From: JBFMFR01 sp040752025
Lineage (GTDB): Bacteria; Chloroflexota; Anaerolineae; Anaerolineales; UBA4823
NCBI GenBank assembly: GCA_040752025.1
Contig: JBFMFR010000018.1
Coordinates: forward strand, 1 to 64,000
Direction of reading: 5' to 3'
Length of the DNA: 64,000 nucleotides
Positions within the stretch are counted from its first letter, which is position 1, and each line of letters begins with the position of its first letter. The position numbers and the translations under genes were made by a program. The notes beneath the pieces are model-generated. The model ran no database searches. It had not been told where the DNA came from and worked only from the letters and a program-made list of their open reading frames with translations. Shown here piece by piece: positions 8,306 to 17,004 of this stretch.

Positions 8306-9439
8306 ATGAGAAATTATGGAAAAACGACCTTATATGAATATTTAGGCGACAAGGTTGTCTATCGCAACCTGGAGCCCTGGGATGCGGAACTGCCCGGCCT
8401 GCGCCAGTTAGCGACGGCGCTGGGGCTGCCGCAGGGAGTGATCCCGCGCAAGAACGAGAACGACTACGCCCGCCTGATGGTGAAATTACTGGAAGCGGCG
8501 CAGGCGCGGCGCACGGGGGCAGCCCTGCGCCAGCTGGTTTATGTTGGCGATACGCGCCTGCTGGATGGCACAGCCTTCGACAACCTGTGCCAGGCCAGCC
8601 GCTGGCCTGGGCTGGCTTTCATCGCCGCCGAGAACGGCGACCCGCTGAAGATCGAAATCGAGCTGCACGCCCAGGGCGGGCAGGTCTTCCTGGCTAACCG
8701 CTGGGCGGCGCTGGAAGAATTCGCCGGGTACGTGGGCGATCATGGCCTGCCCGTGGACGAGAGCACGGTAGTGATCGTGGACATCGATAAGACCGCCCTG
8801 GGCGGTCGCGGGCGCAACGGGCATGTGATCGACCGGGCGCGCTTGCAAGCCGTGCAGGACACTGTGGCGGCCTTGCTGGGCCCGGCCTTCGAGCCGGAGG
8901 CCTTCCGCAGCGCCTACGACAGGCTCAACCGGGCTGAGTTCCATCCCTTCACGACCGATAACCAGGACTACCTGGCGTATATTTGCCTGATCCTGGGCAG
9001 CGGATTGTATGAGCTGGAGGATTTGCTGAAGGCCATCCGGACAGAAACGATGAAATCTTTCCACGATTTCATCGCAGAAGTAGAGCGCCAGCGAGCGGCG
9101 CTGCCCGCGCAACTGGCCGAGATCCACGCCGATATTTTCGCTCACGTGCAGGCTGGCGACCCGACCCCGTTCAAGGCCTTCCGGCGCGGCGAATACCTGC
9201 GCACGATTGGCTGCTTCGGCCAGTTGGAAGATAGCGCGCCTGTGCAGCGGCTCCTGGATGAGGAAATCTTGATCACACAGGAGGTGCGCCAGGCGGTCTT
9301 GGCCTGGCGAGAAGCGGGGGCGTTGTTGTTCGGCCTGTCGGACAAGCCCGACGAAGCCGCCACGCCCACGCCTGAGCTGGCGGCCCAGGGCTACCAGCCC
9401 ATCCACCGCGCCGAGACACACGCCCTGGGAGCTGGCTGA
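8306..9439 (+). CDS. HAD-like protein of unknown function in the thr operon
   Basis: A 377-residue protein starting 12 bases after the aspartate kinase gene and so probably co-transcribed. I do not recognise it as a named family. DIDKT at 159-163 after a hydrophobic strand fits HAD motif I (DxDxT). LLFGLSDKPDEA near 340-350 could hold motif II (Ser at the strand end). The first 150 residues are unlike a normal HAD cap. Operon position suggests a link to aspartate-family metabolism, perhaps a phosphatase, but that is inference from context only. Confidence 0.5.
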   Translation: MRNYGKTTLYEYLGDKVVYRNLEPWDAELPGLRQLATALGLPQGVIPRKNENDYARLMVKLLEAAQARRTGAALRQLVYVGDTRLLDGTAFDNLCQASRWPGLAFIAAENGDPLKIEIELHAQGGQVFLANRWAALEEFAGYVGDHGLPVDESTVVIVDIDKTALGGRGRNGHVIDRARLQAVQDTVAALLGPAFEPEAFRSAYDRLNRAEFHPFTTDNQDYLAYICLILGSGLYELEDLLKAIRTETMKSFHDFIAEVERQRAALPAQLAEIHADIFAHVQAGDPTPFKAFRRGEYLRTIGCFGQLEDSAPVQRLLDEEILITQEVRQAVLAWREAGALLFGLSDKPDEAATPTPELAAQGYQPIHRAETHALGAG

Positions 9440-9474
9440 GGGCGCAAAACCATCTAAAAACTTCAAGCTGCCGC

Positions 9475-9503
9475 TTGCGCTTCTGGAGAATTTCACTTAT
9501 CAT
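9475..9503 (+). promoter_or_regulatory. Putative promoter before the DUF429 gene
   Basis: TTGCGC at 9475-9480 and TATCAT at 9498-9503 are spaced by 17 bases. It lies in the 111-base gap after the HAD-like gene and would give a 5' leader of about 40 bases. Two mismatches per hexamer at most. Confidence 0.4.
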
Positions 9504-9550
9504 TAGTTCAGTCAATCAGACAGAGTGGTTCAGCGCACTTGGAGGGTCAG

Positions 9551-10318
9551 ATGTTATTCGACAAGGTCACGTTTATTGGCATCGATCCTACCGCGGGAGA
9601 GCGCCCCTTCGTCTACGCGGCTTTGGATGATGATTTGAAGTTGCTGGCCCTGGGCCAGGGCAGCATGGACGAAGTGCTGGCTTTCGCCGCCGGGCAGCAG
9701 CACGCCCTGGCGGCGGTGTGCGCGCCGCGGCAGCCCAACCTGGGTTTGATGGCGCGCGGCGAGGTGCGCCAGAGCCTGGCAACGCCGCCCAACCCGGGGC
9801 GCTGGGAGAACTTCCGCATGGCGGACTACCTGCTGCGTTTGCACAATATCAGTATCCCGCAGACGCCCGGCAGCGAAGAGGCCTGCCCGAACTGGATGCG
9901 CAATGGCTTCACGCTGTTCCGGCGGCTGGAGGCCTTGAGCTACCAGGCGTATCCGGACTCGCAAGCCGCCTGCCAGAGCCTGGAGGTCTACCCGTACGCC
10001 TGCTATGCTGTGCTGCTGGGCGGGCTGCCATTCCCCAAACACTCCCTGGAGGGGCGTTTGCAGCGCCAACTGGCGCTGTACGAGCAGGGCGTGAACGTGC
10101 CCGACCCGATGCGCTTTTTCGAAGAGATCACCCGCCACCGCCTACTGAAAGGCATCCTGCCCCTGGACGAGCTGTACTCGCCGGGCGAGTTGGACGCCCT
10201 GGTGGCAGCTTACACGGCCTGGAAGGCAGCTACCAAGCCCGACCAGGTGCTGTTGTTAGGGGATTCCCGGGAAGGCCAGCTGGTATTACCGGCGGCAGAG
10301 TTGAAGCCGCGTTATTGA
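9551..10318 (+). CDS. DUF429 family protein (RNase H-like fold predicted nuclease)
   Basis: A 255-residue protein. FIGIDPTAGERP near the N-terminus is the conserved Asp-containing first strand of DUF429, a family assigned to the RNase H/actin-like fold with predicted nuclease activity. LEVYPYACYAVLLGGLPFPK in the middle matches the family's ExYP segment. No biochemical role is established for the family. GGAGG at 9541-9545 sits 5 bases before this ATG, so I reject an upstream TTG at 9539. It precedes the TPR/LRR gene by 21 bases on the same strand. Confidence 0.65.
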   Translation: MLFDKVTFIGIDPTAGERPFVYAALDDDLKLLALGQGSMDEVLAFAAGQQHALAAVCAPRQPNLGLMARGEVRQSLATPPNPGRWENFRMADYLLRLHNISIPQTPGSEEACPNWMRNGFTLFRRLEALSYQAYPDSQAACQSLEVYPYACYAVLLGGLPFPKHSLEGRLQRQLALYEQGVNVPDPMRFFEEITRHRLLKGILPLDELYSPGELDALVAAYTAWKAATKPDQVLLLGDSREGQLVLPAAELKPRY

Positions 10319-10339
10319 TGTGAAGAGGTAACTCGAAGC

Positions 10340-12109
10340 ATGCAAGCGGACAACGAGCAGACTCTATTGCAGGAAGCGATTGCACTGGTGAAGGCGGGCG
10401 ATCGCAAGGGGGGGCGGCAGCGCCTGTCGGCGCTGCTCAAGCGCCAGCCGGAGAACGTGACTGCCTGGTTGTGGATGGCTGGGGCGGTGGATGAGGATGC
10501 GCAGCGCCGTTTTTGCCTGGAGCGCGTCTTGCAGTTGGACCCCGGCAACCAGGTGGCGCGGCGCGGGTTAGAAAGCCTGCAGCCCAGGCCTCCGGCAGAA
10601 GTCGCGGCGGCGCCGCAACCGGCGCAGGCCGCCCAGGCGGCAATTCCACACAGCGCAGCGCCGGAGACGCCTGCTCAACCAGCGGCGCAGCCTGAAGCAG
10701 ATATTGCGCCTGCCAGAGACCGGCAGGTATGGCTGAACCCCAAGAACACCCAGGACCGGGTGGTGGCCCTGGAAAGCGGCGTGCTGTACGTCGCCAACCC
10801 GTCCGAGCCGGTGTTGGCGCGCGCCCGCACGGCTTTCGACCAGGACCTGCCCCTGGCGGCCCTGGTGACGCCGCGGCTGGCGATCCCACTGGAACAGGTC
10901 AGGCGCGCCAGCGCCGACCGGCATGGCAAAAGCATCAGCATCCGCTACAATGAGAACGAACGGCTGCGGTTGGAACTGCTGATCTTCGATGAGGCTGGCC
11001 AGCGGGATGACTTCCTCAAGGCGCTGCACGAGCGGCTAGCGCCGGGGTTCGCCTTGCGGCAGGAGCAGTTCAACCCGCTGCAGGCTGCCATCCTGCCGGG
11101 AATTTTGCTGGCGGCGGTGGCGCTGCTCACATACCTGTTCTACATGGCGGCCCTGGAAAGTCAGGCCGGGGTAGAAGCGGTGATCCGGGGGCGGTATGCT
11201 TTCATGAAGCAGTTGGCGGCCTGGGCGATCGAACTGTTGGGCCCCACCGGCATCGTGATCGTGGGCGGCCTGCTGGGATTGGCGCTGGCGGCCTGGCTGC
11301 TGCGGCGCGTGGCCAATCCGCCCTTGATGGCGACGCTGGCGCCGGCAGCAGGAGGAAAAGCTGCTCCCGGACGCGCTGAGCGCCCGGCGCAGGCCTCGCC
11401 GCCTGCGGCTCCCCTGGCCGTAGACGCCCCTTCGCCGGACAGGCAAGAGGCGGCATCTCCCGGGGAAGGCGAAACGCTGGCTGCACCTGACCAGCCGGCC
11501 CCAGCCAGGAAAGATGCAAGCACAGCCTCACAGCGCAGCAAGCGGCGACTGACCAACCTGATCATCTGGCTGGCGGTGTTTACGGTGGTGTGCATGGTTT
11601 CGGCGGTGATGCTTTCGGTATATTTCAAAGGCCAGGGCATCGGTTACCCGGGCCTGATCGAAGGGGGCATGGTGTTGGATCTGCGCAACCAGGGCTTGCA
11701 GACGGTGTCTTTTAAGGGGCTGCCTACCGAAAACCTGGTGCTGGTGGACCTTTCGGATAACCACCTGACCAGTTTGCCCTCTGATCTCTCGGCCCTGGCG
11801 GGGATCGAGATGCTCTACATCAAGAACAGCGGCCTGCAAAGCTTGCCGCCGGCGATCGGGCAGCTCAAGAACCTGCGCATCCTGATCCTGTCCGGCAATC
11901 AATTGACCACACTGCCGCCCGAGATCGGCGAGCTGACTTTGCTGAAAAACTTGGACTTGCAGCACAACCGGCTGCAAAGCCTGCCGCCTGAAATTGGACG
12001 GCTGAAAAGCCTGAAGAAATTGAACGTGCAGTTCAACCCGATCCAGATCTTTCCGAGCGAACTGAGCTCGATCCCCAACCTGGAGATACTGCGCTCTTAT
12101 GCGCCTTGA
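10340..12109 (+). CDS. TPR/LRR membrane protein
   Basis: A 589-residue multi-domain protein. Residues 1-80 look like a TPR pair (WLWMAGAVDEDAQRR, LQLDPGNQVARRGLE). A Pro/Ala-rich linker follows, then about 130-235 a beta-rich cytoplasmic domain that may be PH-like. Two hydrophobic helices lie near 248-272 and 295-322. A second Pro/Ala-rich linker leads to a third helix near 395-420 (LIIWLAVFTVVCMVSAVML). After it come five or six leucine-rich repeats of the LPxxIGxLxxL type (LPPAIGQLKNL, LPPEIGELTLL, LPPEIGRLKSL), which would lie outside the membrane with the three-helix topology. Ligand and function are unknown. Confidence 0.65.
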   Translation: MQADNEQTLLQEAIALVKAGDRKGGRQRLSALLKRQPENVTAWLWMAGAVDEDAQRRFCLERVLQLDPGNQVARRGLESLQPRPPAEVAAAPQPAQAAQAAIPHSAAPETPAQPAAQPEADIAPARDRQVWLNPKNTQDRVVALESGVLYVANPSEPVLARARTAFDQDLPLAALVTPRLAIPLEQVRRASADRHGKSISIRYNENERLRLELLIFDEAGQRDDFLKALHERLAPGFALRQEQFNPLQAAILPGILLAAVALLTYLFYMAALESQAGVEAVIRGRYAFMKQLAAWAIELLGPTGIVIVGGLLGLALAAWLLRRVANPPLMATLAPAAGGKAAPGRAERPAQASPPAAPLAVDAPSPDRQEAASPGEGETLAAPDQPAPARKDASTASQRSKRRLTNLIIWLAVFTVVCMVSAVMLSVYFKGQGIGYPGLIEGGMVLDLRNQGLQTVSFKGLPTENLVLVDLSDNHLTSLPSDLSALAGIEMLYIKNSGLQSLPPAIGQLKNLRILILSGNQLTTLPPEIGELTLLKNLDLQHNRLQSLPPEIGRLKSLKKLNVQFNPIQIFPSELSSIPNLEILRSYAP

Positions 12110-12149
12110 TGCTCCGGTGGTAACCTTCGCGAGAAAGTGAGGAACGCAG

Positions 12150-13070
12150 ATGCCGCCTCGCCATCCTGTCAAGCTGATCGTCAACCCAAACGCAGACCTG
12201 GGCCGGGCCTGGCATGCTGCCGCTGATTTGCGCCCCATCGTGGAGGAGTTCGGCGGGGCGGACTGGGCGGGCACGGTTTACCCAACCCACGCCGTCGAGC
12301 TGGCGCGCCAGGCGGCGGAAGAGGGCTACGAACTGGTGATCGCGGCGGGCGGCGACGGCACAGCGCACGAAGTGGTCAACGGCTTGATGCAGGTGCCCAA
12401 GGAGCGCCGGCCGCGCCTGGGCGTGGTGCCGATCGGCTCGGGCAACGATTTTTCGCACGCGGTCGGCATGGACCCGCGCCCGCCGTACGCCCTGCGCCAG
12501 ATTTTCACCGGCAAACCCAGGAGCATCGACATCGGCTTGCTGAAAGACGATCACAACCGCCAGGAATACTGGGTCAACGCCGTGGGGATCGGCTTTGACA
12601 CCACGGTAACGATCCGCTCGCGGCGCATCACGCTGCTGCGCGGCTTCCTGATCTACCTGGTGGCGGTGGTGCAGACGATCCTGTTCAACCACGACGCGCC
12701 GCTTATGCAGGTGAACACCGACCTGGAGAGCTGGGAGCAAAACATGATCATGCTGGTGCTGTGCAACGGCCCGCGCGAAGGCGGCGGCTTCCACATCCAG
12801 CCTGAAGCGCGGCCCGACGATGGCATCTTTCATTACGCCGGCGTGGAGAAGGTTTCACGCCCGATGATGTTCCGCCTGCTGCCCGAGGTGATGAATGGCA
12901 CGCACGCCCGTTTCAAGCAGGTGCGCATGGGACAGTTCCACCGCCTGGACCTCAAGGCCGACCGCCCGCTGTACGTGCACACGGACGGCGAAATCCTGGC
13001 CGGTTTTGGCATGGACCTGCGCAGCCTTTCGGTGGAAATCCTGCCGGGCGAAATCGAAATGGTTGGGTGA
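12150..13070 (+). CDS. Diacylglycerol/lipid kinase (YegS/DagK family)
   Basis: A 306-residue lipid kinase. KLIVNPNAD at the N-terminus, AAGGDGTAHEVVNG with GGDGT at 67-71, and VVPIGSGNDFSH near 91-102 are the hallmark nucleotide-binding motifs of the DAGK catalytic domain. Residues 200-300 form the family's beta-sandwich second domain, ending with YVHTDGEIL. Family members phosphorylate diacylglycerol or related lipids with ATP and recycle lipid precursors at the inner membrane. The exact substrate cannot be told from sequence. It sits 40 bases after the LRR gene on the same strand. Confidence 0.85.
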   Translation: MPPRHPVKLIVNPNADLGRAWHAAADLRPIVEEFGGADWAGTVYPTHAVELARQAAEEGYELVIAAGGDGTAHEVVNGLMQVPKERRPRLGVVPIGSGNDFSHAVGMDPRPPYALRQIFTGKPRSIDIGLLKDDHNRQEYWVNAVGIGFDTTVTIRSRRITLLRGFLIYLVAVVQTILFNHDAPLMQVNTDLESWEQNMIMLVLCNGPREGGGFHIQPEARPDDGIFHYAGVEKVSRPMMFRLLPEVMNGTHARFKQVRMGQFHRLDLKADRPLYVHTDGEILAGFGMDLRSLSVEILPGEIEMVG

Positions 13071-13102
13071 GGGCGGCAGGCGCGCCGCGGGATGCTTGAG
13101 AT

Positions 13103-14794
13103 ATGCCTGACCTGATCCACAGCCTGCAAGGCCGCGACCTGGGGCACCTGCGCATCATTGCCGAGTTATGGGGGCTGGAGCTGGATGCGCCGGATGCGCG
13201 CGTGGCCCTGGAGCGCCTGCTGCCGCGCCTGCTCGACCGGGAACTGCTGGGCGAAGTGATCGGGGCGCTGCCCGAGATGGCCCGGGCGGCGCTGCTGGAC
13301 CTCTTGCAGCACGACGGGCGCTTGTCCTGGTCGAGCTTCACGCGCCGCTACGGCCTGCTGCGCGAGGTTGGCCCGGCCCGCCGCGACCGGGAGCGCCCTT
13401 ACCTGAGTGCCAGCGCCTCGGCCGCCGAGGCGCTGTGGTACCGCGGCCTGATCGGGCGGGCGTTTTTCGACGCCCCAGACGGGCCCGAGGAGTTTGCCTT
13501 CGTACCCGATGACCTGGCGGAGGTGTTGCCGCCGGTGGAGCCGCCCGAGCGCCAGCCTCTGGGCCGGCCGGCTTCGCCCCTGGAGCGGGCTTTCGTGCTG
13601 CCAGCCAGCGACCGGATTTTAGACGATGCCACGACTTTGCTGGCGGGCCTGCGCCTGGGCCTGCCAGGCGCAGAGATCGCCTCCAGTATGACCTGCGGCC
13701 TGGGAACGCCCTTCCCACTGAATGTGCCCCAGTTGCACGCTCTGCTGGGGGCGGCTGGCTTGCTGGACGCCAGCGGTTTCCCCGCGCCCGAGCCGGTGCG
13801 GGCCTTTCTAGAGGCCAGCCGCGCCGATGCGCTTTCACTGCTGGGGCGCGCCTGGCTGCGCAGCCCGTCCTTCGACGAGCTGCGCCTGCTGCCGGGGATC
13901 ATCACCGAGGGCGAGTGGCAGGATGATCCGCTGCGCGCCCGCCAGGCGGTTTTGGATTTCCTGTCCACCGTGCCGGGCAGCCAGGCGGTCAGCGGCAGCC
14001 GCCAGGAGCGCAGCTTCTGGAGCCTGCCGGCCTTTGTTGCTGCGGTGCGCCAGGTTTACCCGGACTTCCAGCGCCCGGCTGGCGATTACGATTCGTGGTA
14101 CATCCGCGACGCCGAAAGCGGGGACTCGCTGCGCGGCTTCGAGCACTGGGAAGCAGTGGACGGCGCCCTGGTGCGTTTTATGATCGCCGGGCCGTTGCAC
14201 TGGCTGGGCGTCCTGGACCTGGCGGCGCCGGCCGAAAGCGAAGCGCAGACCCTGGTTACAGCTTTCCAATTCTCGGCCTGGTCGCACGATTTGCTGGACC
14301 AGTTGGCTCCGGCAGGCCTGCCGGCTGAGGAGAACTTGCTGGCAGTGACCTCGGATGGGCGCCTCAAAGCACCGTCCGGAGTGCCGCGCTCGGCCCGCTA
14401 CCAGGCGGCGCGTTTCAGTGCCTGGGAAGGCTATCGGGACGGCATCCACCATTACCGCCTGACGCCAGGCTCCCTGGAGCGCGCTCGCCAGCAGGGACTG
14501 CGCGTCGAGCATTTGCTGCTCTTACTGCGCCGCCACGCCCGCGCCGTGCCGCCCAGCCTGGCGCAGGCTTTGCAGCGCTGGGAGGCGAACGGCAGCGAAG
14601 CGCGCCTGGAAGACCTGGTGGTGCTGCGGGTGAAGGACCCGGCGCTGCTGCAGACTCTGCGCAGTTCGCGGGCGGCGCGCTTCTTCGGCGACCCGCTGGG
14701 CCCAACGGCGATCATCGTCAGGGCGGGGGCGCGTGAGAAAGTGCTGGCGCTCCTGGCCGAGATGGGCTATCTGGGGGAAGTGGTCATAGGCTAG
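13103..14794 (+). CDS. Helicase-associated (XPB/Ssl2-like) domain protein
   Basis: A 563-residue Leu/Ala/Arg-rich protein without Walker motifs, so not a helicase itself. Its plan, with winged-helix-like N- and middle parts (LLDLLQHDGRLSWSSFTRRYG) and a C-terminal segment VLRVKDPALLQTLRSS followed by ARFFGDPLGPTAIIV, resembles the helicase-associated XPB/Ssl2-like proteins of Chloroflexota and Actinobacteria. In those the C-terminal domain mimics a helicase-associated module. A role in DNA repair or transcription is inference. The gene is the last on the plus strand before a convergent operon. Family assignment is moderate. Confidence 0.5.
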   Translation: MPDLIHSLQGRDLGHLRIIAELWGLELDAPDARVALERLLPRLLDRELLGEVIGALPEMARAALLDLLQHDGRLSWSSFTRRYGLLREVGPARRDRERPYLSASASAAEALWYRGLIGRAFFDAPDGPEEFAFVPDDLAEVLPPVEPPERQPLGRPASPLERAFVLPASDRILDDATTLLAGLRLGLPGAEIASSMTCGLGTPFPLNVPQLHALLGAAGLLDASGFPAPEPVRAFLEASRADALSLLGRAWLRSPSFDELRLLPGIITEGEWQDDPLRARQAVLDFLSTVPGSQAVSGSRQERSFWSLPAFVAAVRQVYPDFQRPAGDYDSWYIRDAESGDSLRGFEHWEAVDGALVRFMIAGPLHWLGVLDLAAPAESEAQTLVTAFQFSAWSHDLLDQLAPAGLPAEENLLAVTSDGRLKAPSGVPRSARYQAARFSAWEGYRDGIHHYRLTPGSLERARQQGLRVEHLLLLLRRHARAVPPSLAQALQRWEANGSEARLEDLVVLRVKDPALLQTLRSSRAARFFGDPLGPTAIIVRAGAREKVLALLAEMGYLGEVVIG

Positions 14795-14865
14795 CACTCT
14801 TGCGAGTCCATTTTTACCTGTCATTTTATGCGATTCGCATGACTTTCGTCACATTCGCGCCGTGC

Positions 14866-15318
14866 CTAGCTCTGCTCGGCCAGCATTTCCTGCAGCAGTT
14901 GGGCAGCATGGTACACCACGAGCGGGCAGCGGGCGGTGAACAGATCTTGCTGGCGGGCCTGCTGCAAGCCTTGCGGGTCGCCGATATCTACGCCCAGCAG
15001 CTCGCGGCACAGGATCGAGCCCTGGCGCTGGTGGAATCGGCAGGCAAACTCAACGGTGGCCTGGTAGGCGCGCTCTTTGGCGTCTTTGTCGGTTGGCAGG
15101 GTGTTGCCGTATTTCAGGCCGAGCGCCATGAAAGCGCCCGTCACCGCGCCGCAGGTTTCGCCCATGCGGCCCATGCCACCACCGAAGGGCGCGGCCAGGC
15201 GGTAGGCCAGCTCAACCGGCAGGCCGAAGTCGTCAGCCGCGCTGGATAAGACCGCCTGGGCGCAGTTATAGCCTTGCGAGAATTGCTCTTTGGCGAAGTC
15301 GGCTTTCGAGTGTTGCAT
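14866..15318 (-). CDS. C_GCAxxG_C_C family redox-active protein
   Basis: A 150-residue protein with the spaced cysteine signature of this family: SQGYNCAQAVL (Cys near 19), then GGGMGRMGETCGAVTGAFMA (GxxCGAxxG) and two later Cys residues (ILCRELLG, FTARCPLVV). Family members are thought to bind metal or act in redox; no activity is established. It is the last gene of a minus-strand run headed by a PadR regulator, 8 bases after the small gene upstream of it. Confidence 0.85.
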   Translation of the reverse strand: MQHSKADFAKEQFSQGYNCAQAVLSSAADDFGLPVELAYRLAAPFGGGMGRMGETCGAVTGAFMALGLKYGNTLPTDKDAKERAYQATVEFACRFHQRQGSILCRELLGVDIGDPQGLQQARQQDLFTARCPLVVYHAAQLLQEMLAEQS

Positions 15319-15326
15319 GGCTGTGC

Positions 15327-15557
15327 CTATGCCTGCGTTTCGGGTTCTTCTTTGCCAGGCTCACCCCAATACATCCAGGGGGCGAAGCCGAAGGGGAAAT
15401 GCCCGCGGAAATGACCGGGACCGCCACGCCAGGGGCGACCTTTGGCTTCCATCCAGTGACCGATCCAGCCCCGGATTTTTTCTTTGTCGCCCTTGATCTC
15501 GATGCGAAAACCATCGTCGGTTTCGATCACGCGCAATTCAGAAATTACGTTTTCCAT
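15327..15557 (-). CDS. Small conserved-looking protein of unknown function
   Basis: A 76-residue protein starting MENVISELRVIETDDGFRIE, with a Gly/Pro/Trp/Phe-rich second half (GGPGHFRGHFPFGFAPWMYW). No family recognised. GGAGG lies 8 bases before this ATG on the minus strand, so the in-frame ATG six codons upstream, which overlaps the Shine-Dalgarno site, is rejected. It is sandwiched between the methyltransferase-like membrane protein and the C_GCAxxG_C_C gene in the PadR-led run. Confidence 0.6.
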   Translation of the reverse strand: MENVISELRVIETDDGFRIEIKGDKEKIRGWIGHWMEAKGRPWRGGPGHFRGHFPFGFAPWMYWGEPGKEEPETQA

Positions 15558-15638
15558 TGTGTTTACCTCCATGTAAACCTATCGTTCTGGTGCCGAGATT
15601 TTTCGATGCCTCGGTTTGTGACCAGTTTCAGAAACTCT

Positions 15639-16088
15639 TTACAACCACTGGCGTACCTGTCGCTTGTACGCCAACCAGTCCGGGCCAAACTGCTCTTCCA
15701 GCATGCGCTCCTCAGCCTGAATGAACATCACCTGCATCAAACCTGCAAAGATGGGGAGGATGACCCAGGGCGACAGCGACCCCAACAGGATCACCACGCC
15801 GGCCAGGATCAGGACGAAGCCCAGATACATCGGGTTGCGGCTGAGGCGGTAGACGCCATCCGTGAGCAAAGTGGTGGACTCCTGGAAGGGTTTGACGGTG
15901 GTGCCGGCTTTCTGGAAGGCGTTGTCCGCCACGAAATTCAGGGCGAGCCCGAAAGCCAGCGGGAGCAGGCCGAACAGATTCCAGGGTGTGGGGATGAGCC
16001 GGCCCAGCGGGATGGCAAAGTTCAGCAGCAGGATGGCAATAACGGCGATCAGCAAAAAGGTGGGGGGTAAGATTGGTCGTGCTTTCAT
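15639..16088 (-). CDS. Membrane protein of the isoprenylcysteine carboxyl methyltransferase (ICMT/PEMT-like) family
   Basis: A 149-residue membrane protein with about four hydrophobic segments (ILPPTFLLIAVIAILLL, LFGLLPLAFGLALNF, MYLGFVLILAGVVILLG, WVILPIFAGLMQVMF). The stretch GVYRLSRNPMYLG followed by AEERMLEEQFG is the conserved cofactor-binding core of the ICMT/phospholipid-methyltransferase family. The methyl acceptor is unknown. It is the third gene of the PadR-led operon, so it is a candidate effector of whatever signal that regulator senses. Confidence 0.75.
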   Translation of the reverse strand: MKARPILPPTFLLIAVIAILLLNFAIPLGRLIPTPWNLFGLLPLAFGLALNFVADNAFQKAGTTVKPFQESTTLLTDGVYRLSRNPMYLGFVLILAGVVILLGSLSPWVILPIFAGLMQVMFIQAEERMLEEQFGPDWLAYKRQVRQWL

Positions 16089-16116
16089 GCTTCAATTCTC
16101 GTGTCTACGACCCCGG

Positions 16117-16380
16117 TTATTCAGCGTCTGCCTTCTCAGGATCGTCTTGGGAAACTTTCCCGTACAGGTCGGTGTACATGCGCTCGTAGAAATCTAAAGT
16201 ACCGCGCATGTGTTTGAGCATCTTTTTGTGCCGCTTTTGGACCCGGCGCGGTGATCGGGCGTAACGTCTCTGGCCAGCCAGGCAGTGGGAAAAATCTTCC
16301 CGGGCCTGCCCGTTGATCGTATAGTGGAACCCATCCTGGTCTTTCCAGGAGCGGTATTCGAACAGAACTTTTTCTGTCAT
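16117..16380 (-). CDS. Small basic protein of unknown function
   Basis: An 87-residue hydrophilic protein with an N-terminal strand-rich part (LFEYRSWKDQDGFHYTING) and a basic middle (RRVQKRHKKMLKHMRG). No family recognised. Its start lies 3 bases after the padR-like stop, so it is translated from the same message. Its opening (FEYRSW..DGFHYTI) has a loose resemblance to the strand opening of the 76-residue protein further down the operon, which I cannot verify. Confidence 0.6.
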   Translation of the reverse strand: MTEKVLFEYRSWKDQDGFHYTINGQAREDFSHCLAGQRRYARSPRRVQKRHKKMLKHMRGTLDFYERMYTDLYGKVSQDDPEKADAE

Positions 16381-16383
16381 GTT

Positions 16384-16965
16384 TTACTCCTCTTCGGATG
16401 AAATTTCTCCTAGCAAACTGCGTAGGATGTTGAGTGTCTCTTCCAGCTTGGGGCGCATGATTTCTTTCAGCCGATCCAGCTCTTGCCGCCCCTGAGGGGT
16501 CAGGCGGTAAATGCGGCGGGTGCGCTTGTCGGCGTCTTCCCATTCGCCTTCGACCAGGCCGCCTTCTTCCATCAGGCTGAGCAGCGGGTAGATAGCGCCC
16601 GGGTTGGAGCCCCAGCGCCCCTGTGTGCGCTGCTCGATTTCGTGCATAATGTCGTTGCCGTAGCGTGGCTTTTCGGACAGCAGGTGCATCACCAGCAGAG
16701 GCAGCAGGCCGCTGCCCTTGCTCATCAGGTCGGCGATGAATGGGTTGAACAGCCCGGGAGGCCCCCATCCGCCGGAAGCCCAGGGCTTGAAGCGCCGCCC
16801 GCTGAACAACCAGTGTTTCTCGGGTAGGGTGCCGAAAAAGCTGGCGAAGTGCCGCCGCCAGGCGCGTGTGGGTTCGTAATCCTTGTCCTGTTTTTCGTCG
16901 GTCGCCTGAGTTTCGGTTTCTTCCCAGTCTTTCCAGAAATGCCGCCGGTGCCTGCTATGTCTCAT
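16384..16965 (-). CDS. PadR-family transcriptional regulator
   Basis: A 193-residue regulator. The central domain (about residues 78-165) is a PadR winged helix: LLVMHLLSEKPRYGNDIMHE, then GAIYPLLSLMEEGGLV and RRIYRLTPQGRQELDRL. An N-terminal Trp/Phe-rich, basic extension of about 70 residues precedes it, longer than in most PadR proteins. PadR repressors release DNA on binding small ligands such as phenolics or drugs; the ligand here is unknown. It heads a minus-strand operon of five genes, and a perfect palindrome lies 24 bases upstream of its start, suggesting autoregulation. Confidence 0.85.
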   Translation of the reverse strand: MRHSRHRRHFWKDWEETETQATDEKQDKDYEPTRAWRRHFASFFGTLPEKHWLFSGRRFKPWASGGWGPPGLFNPFIADLMSKGSGLLPLLVMHLLSEKPRYGNDIMHEIEQRTQGRWGSNPGAIYPLLSLMEEGGLVEGEWEDADKRTRRIYRLTPQGRQELDRLKEIMRPKLEETLNILRSLLGEISSEEE

Positions 16966-16988
16966 GTTTTCTCCTGTTCAAGCCGATA

Positions 16989-17004
16989 ATATTGAATTCA
17001 ATAT
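16989..17004. promoter_or_regulatory. Perfect 16-bp palindrome, candidate PadR operator
   Basis: ATATTGAATTCAATAT is a perfect inverted repeat located 24-39 bases upstream of the padR-like start codon. A second imperfect dyad, GAATAATATCATATTC, lies at 17013-17028. Both fall in an AT-rich pocket within a GC-rich region, between divergently transcribed genes. PadR regulators commonly bind such AT-rich dyads in their own promoters. Confidence 0.5.
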
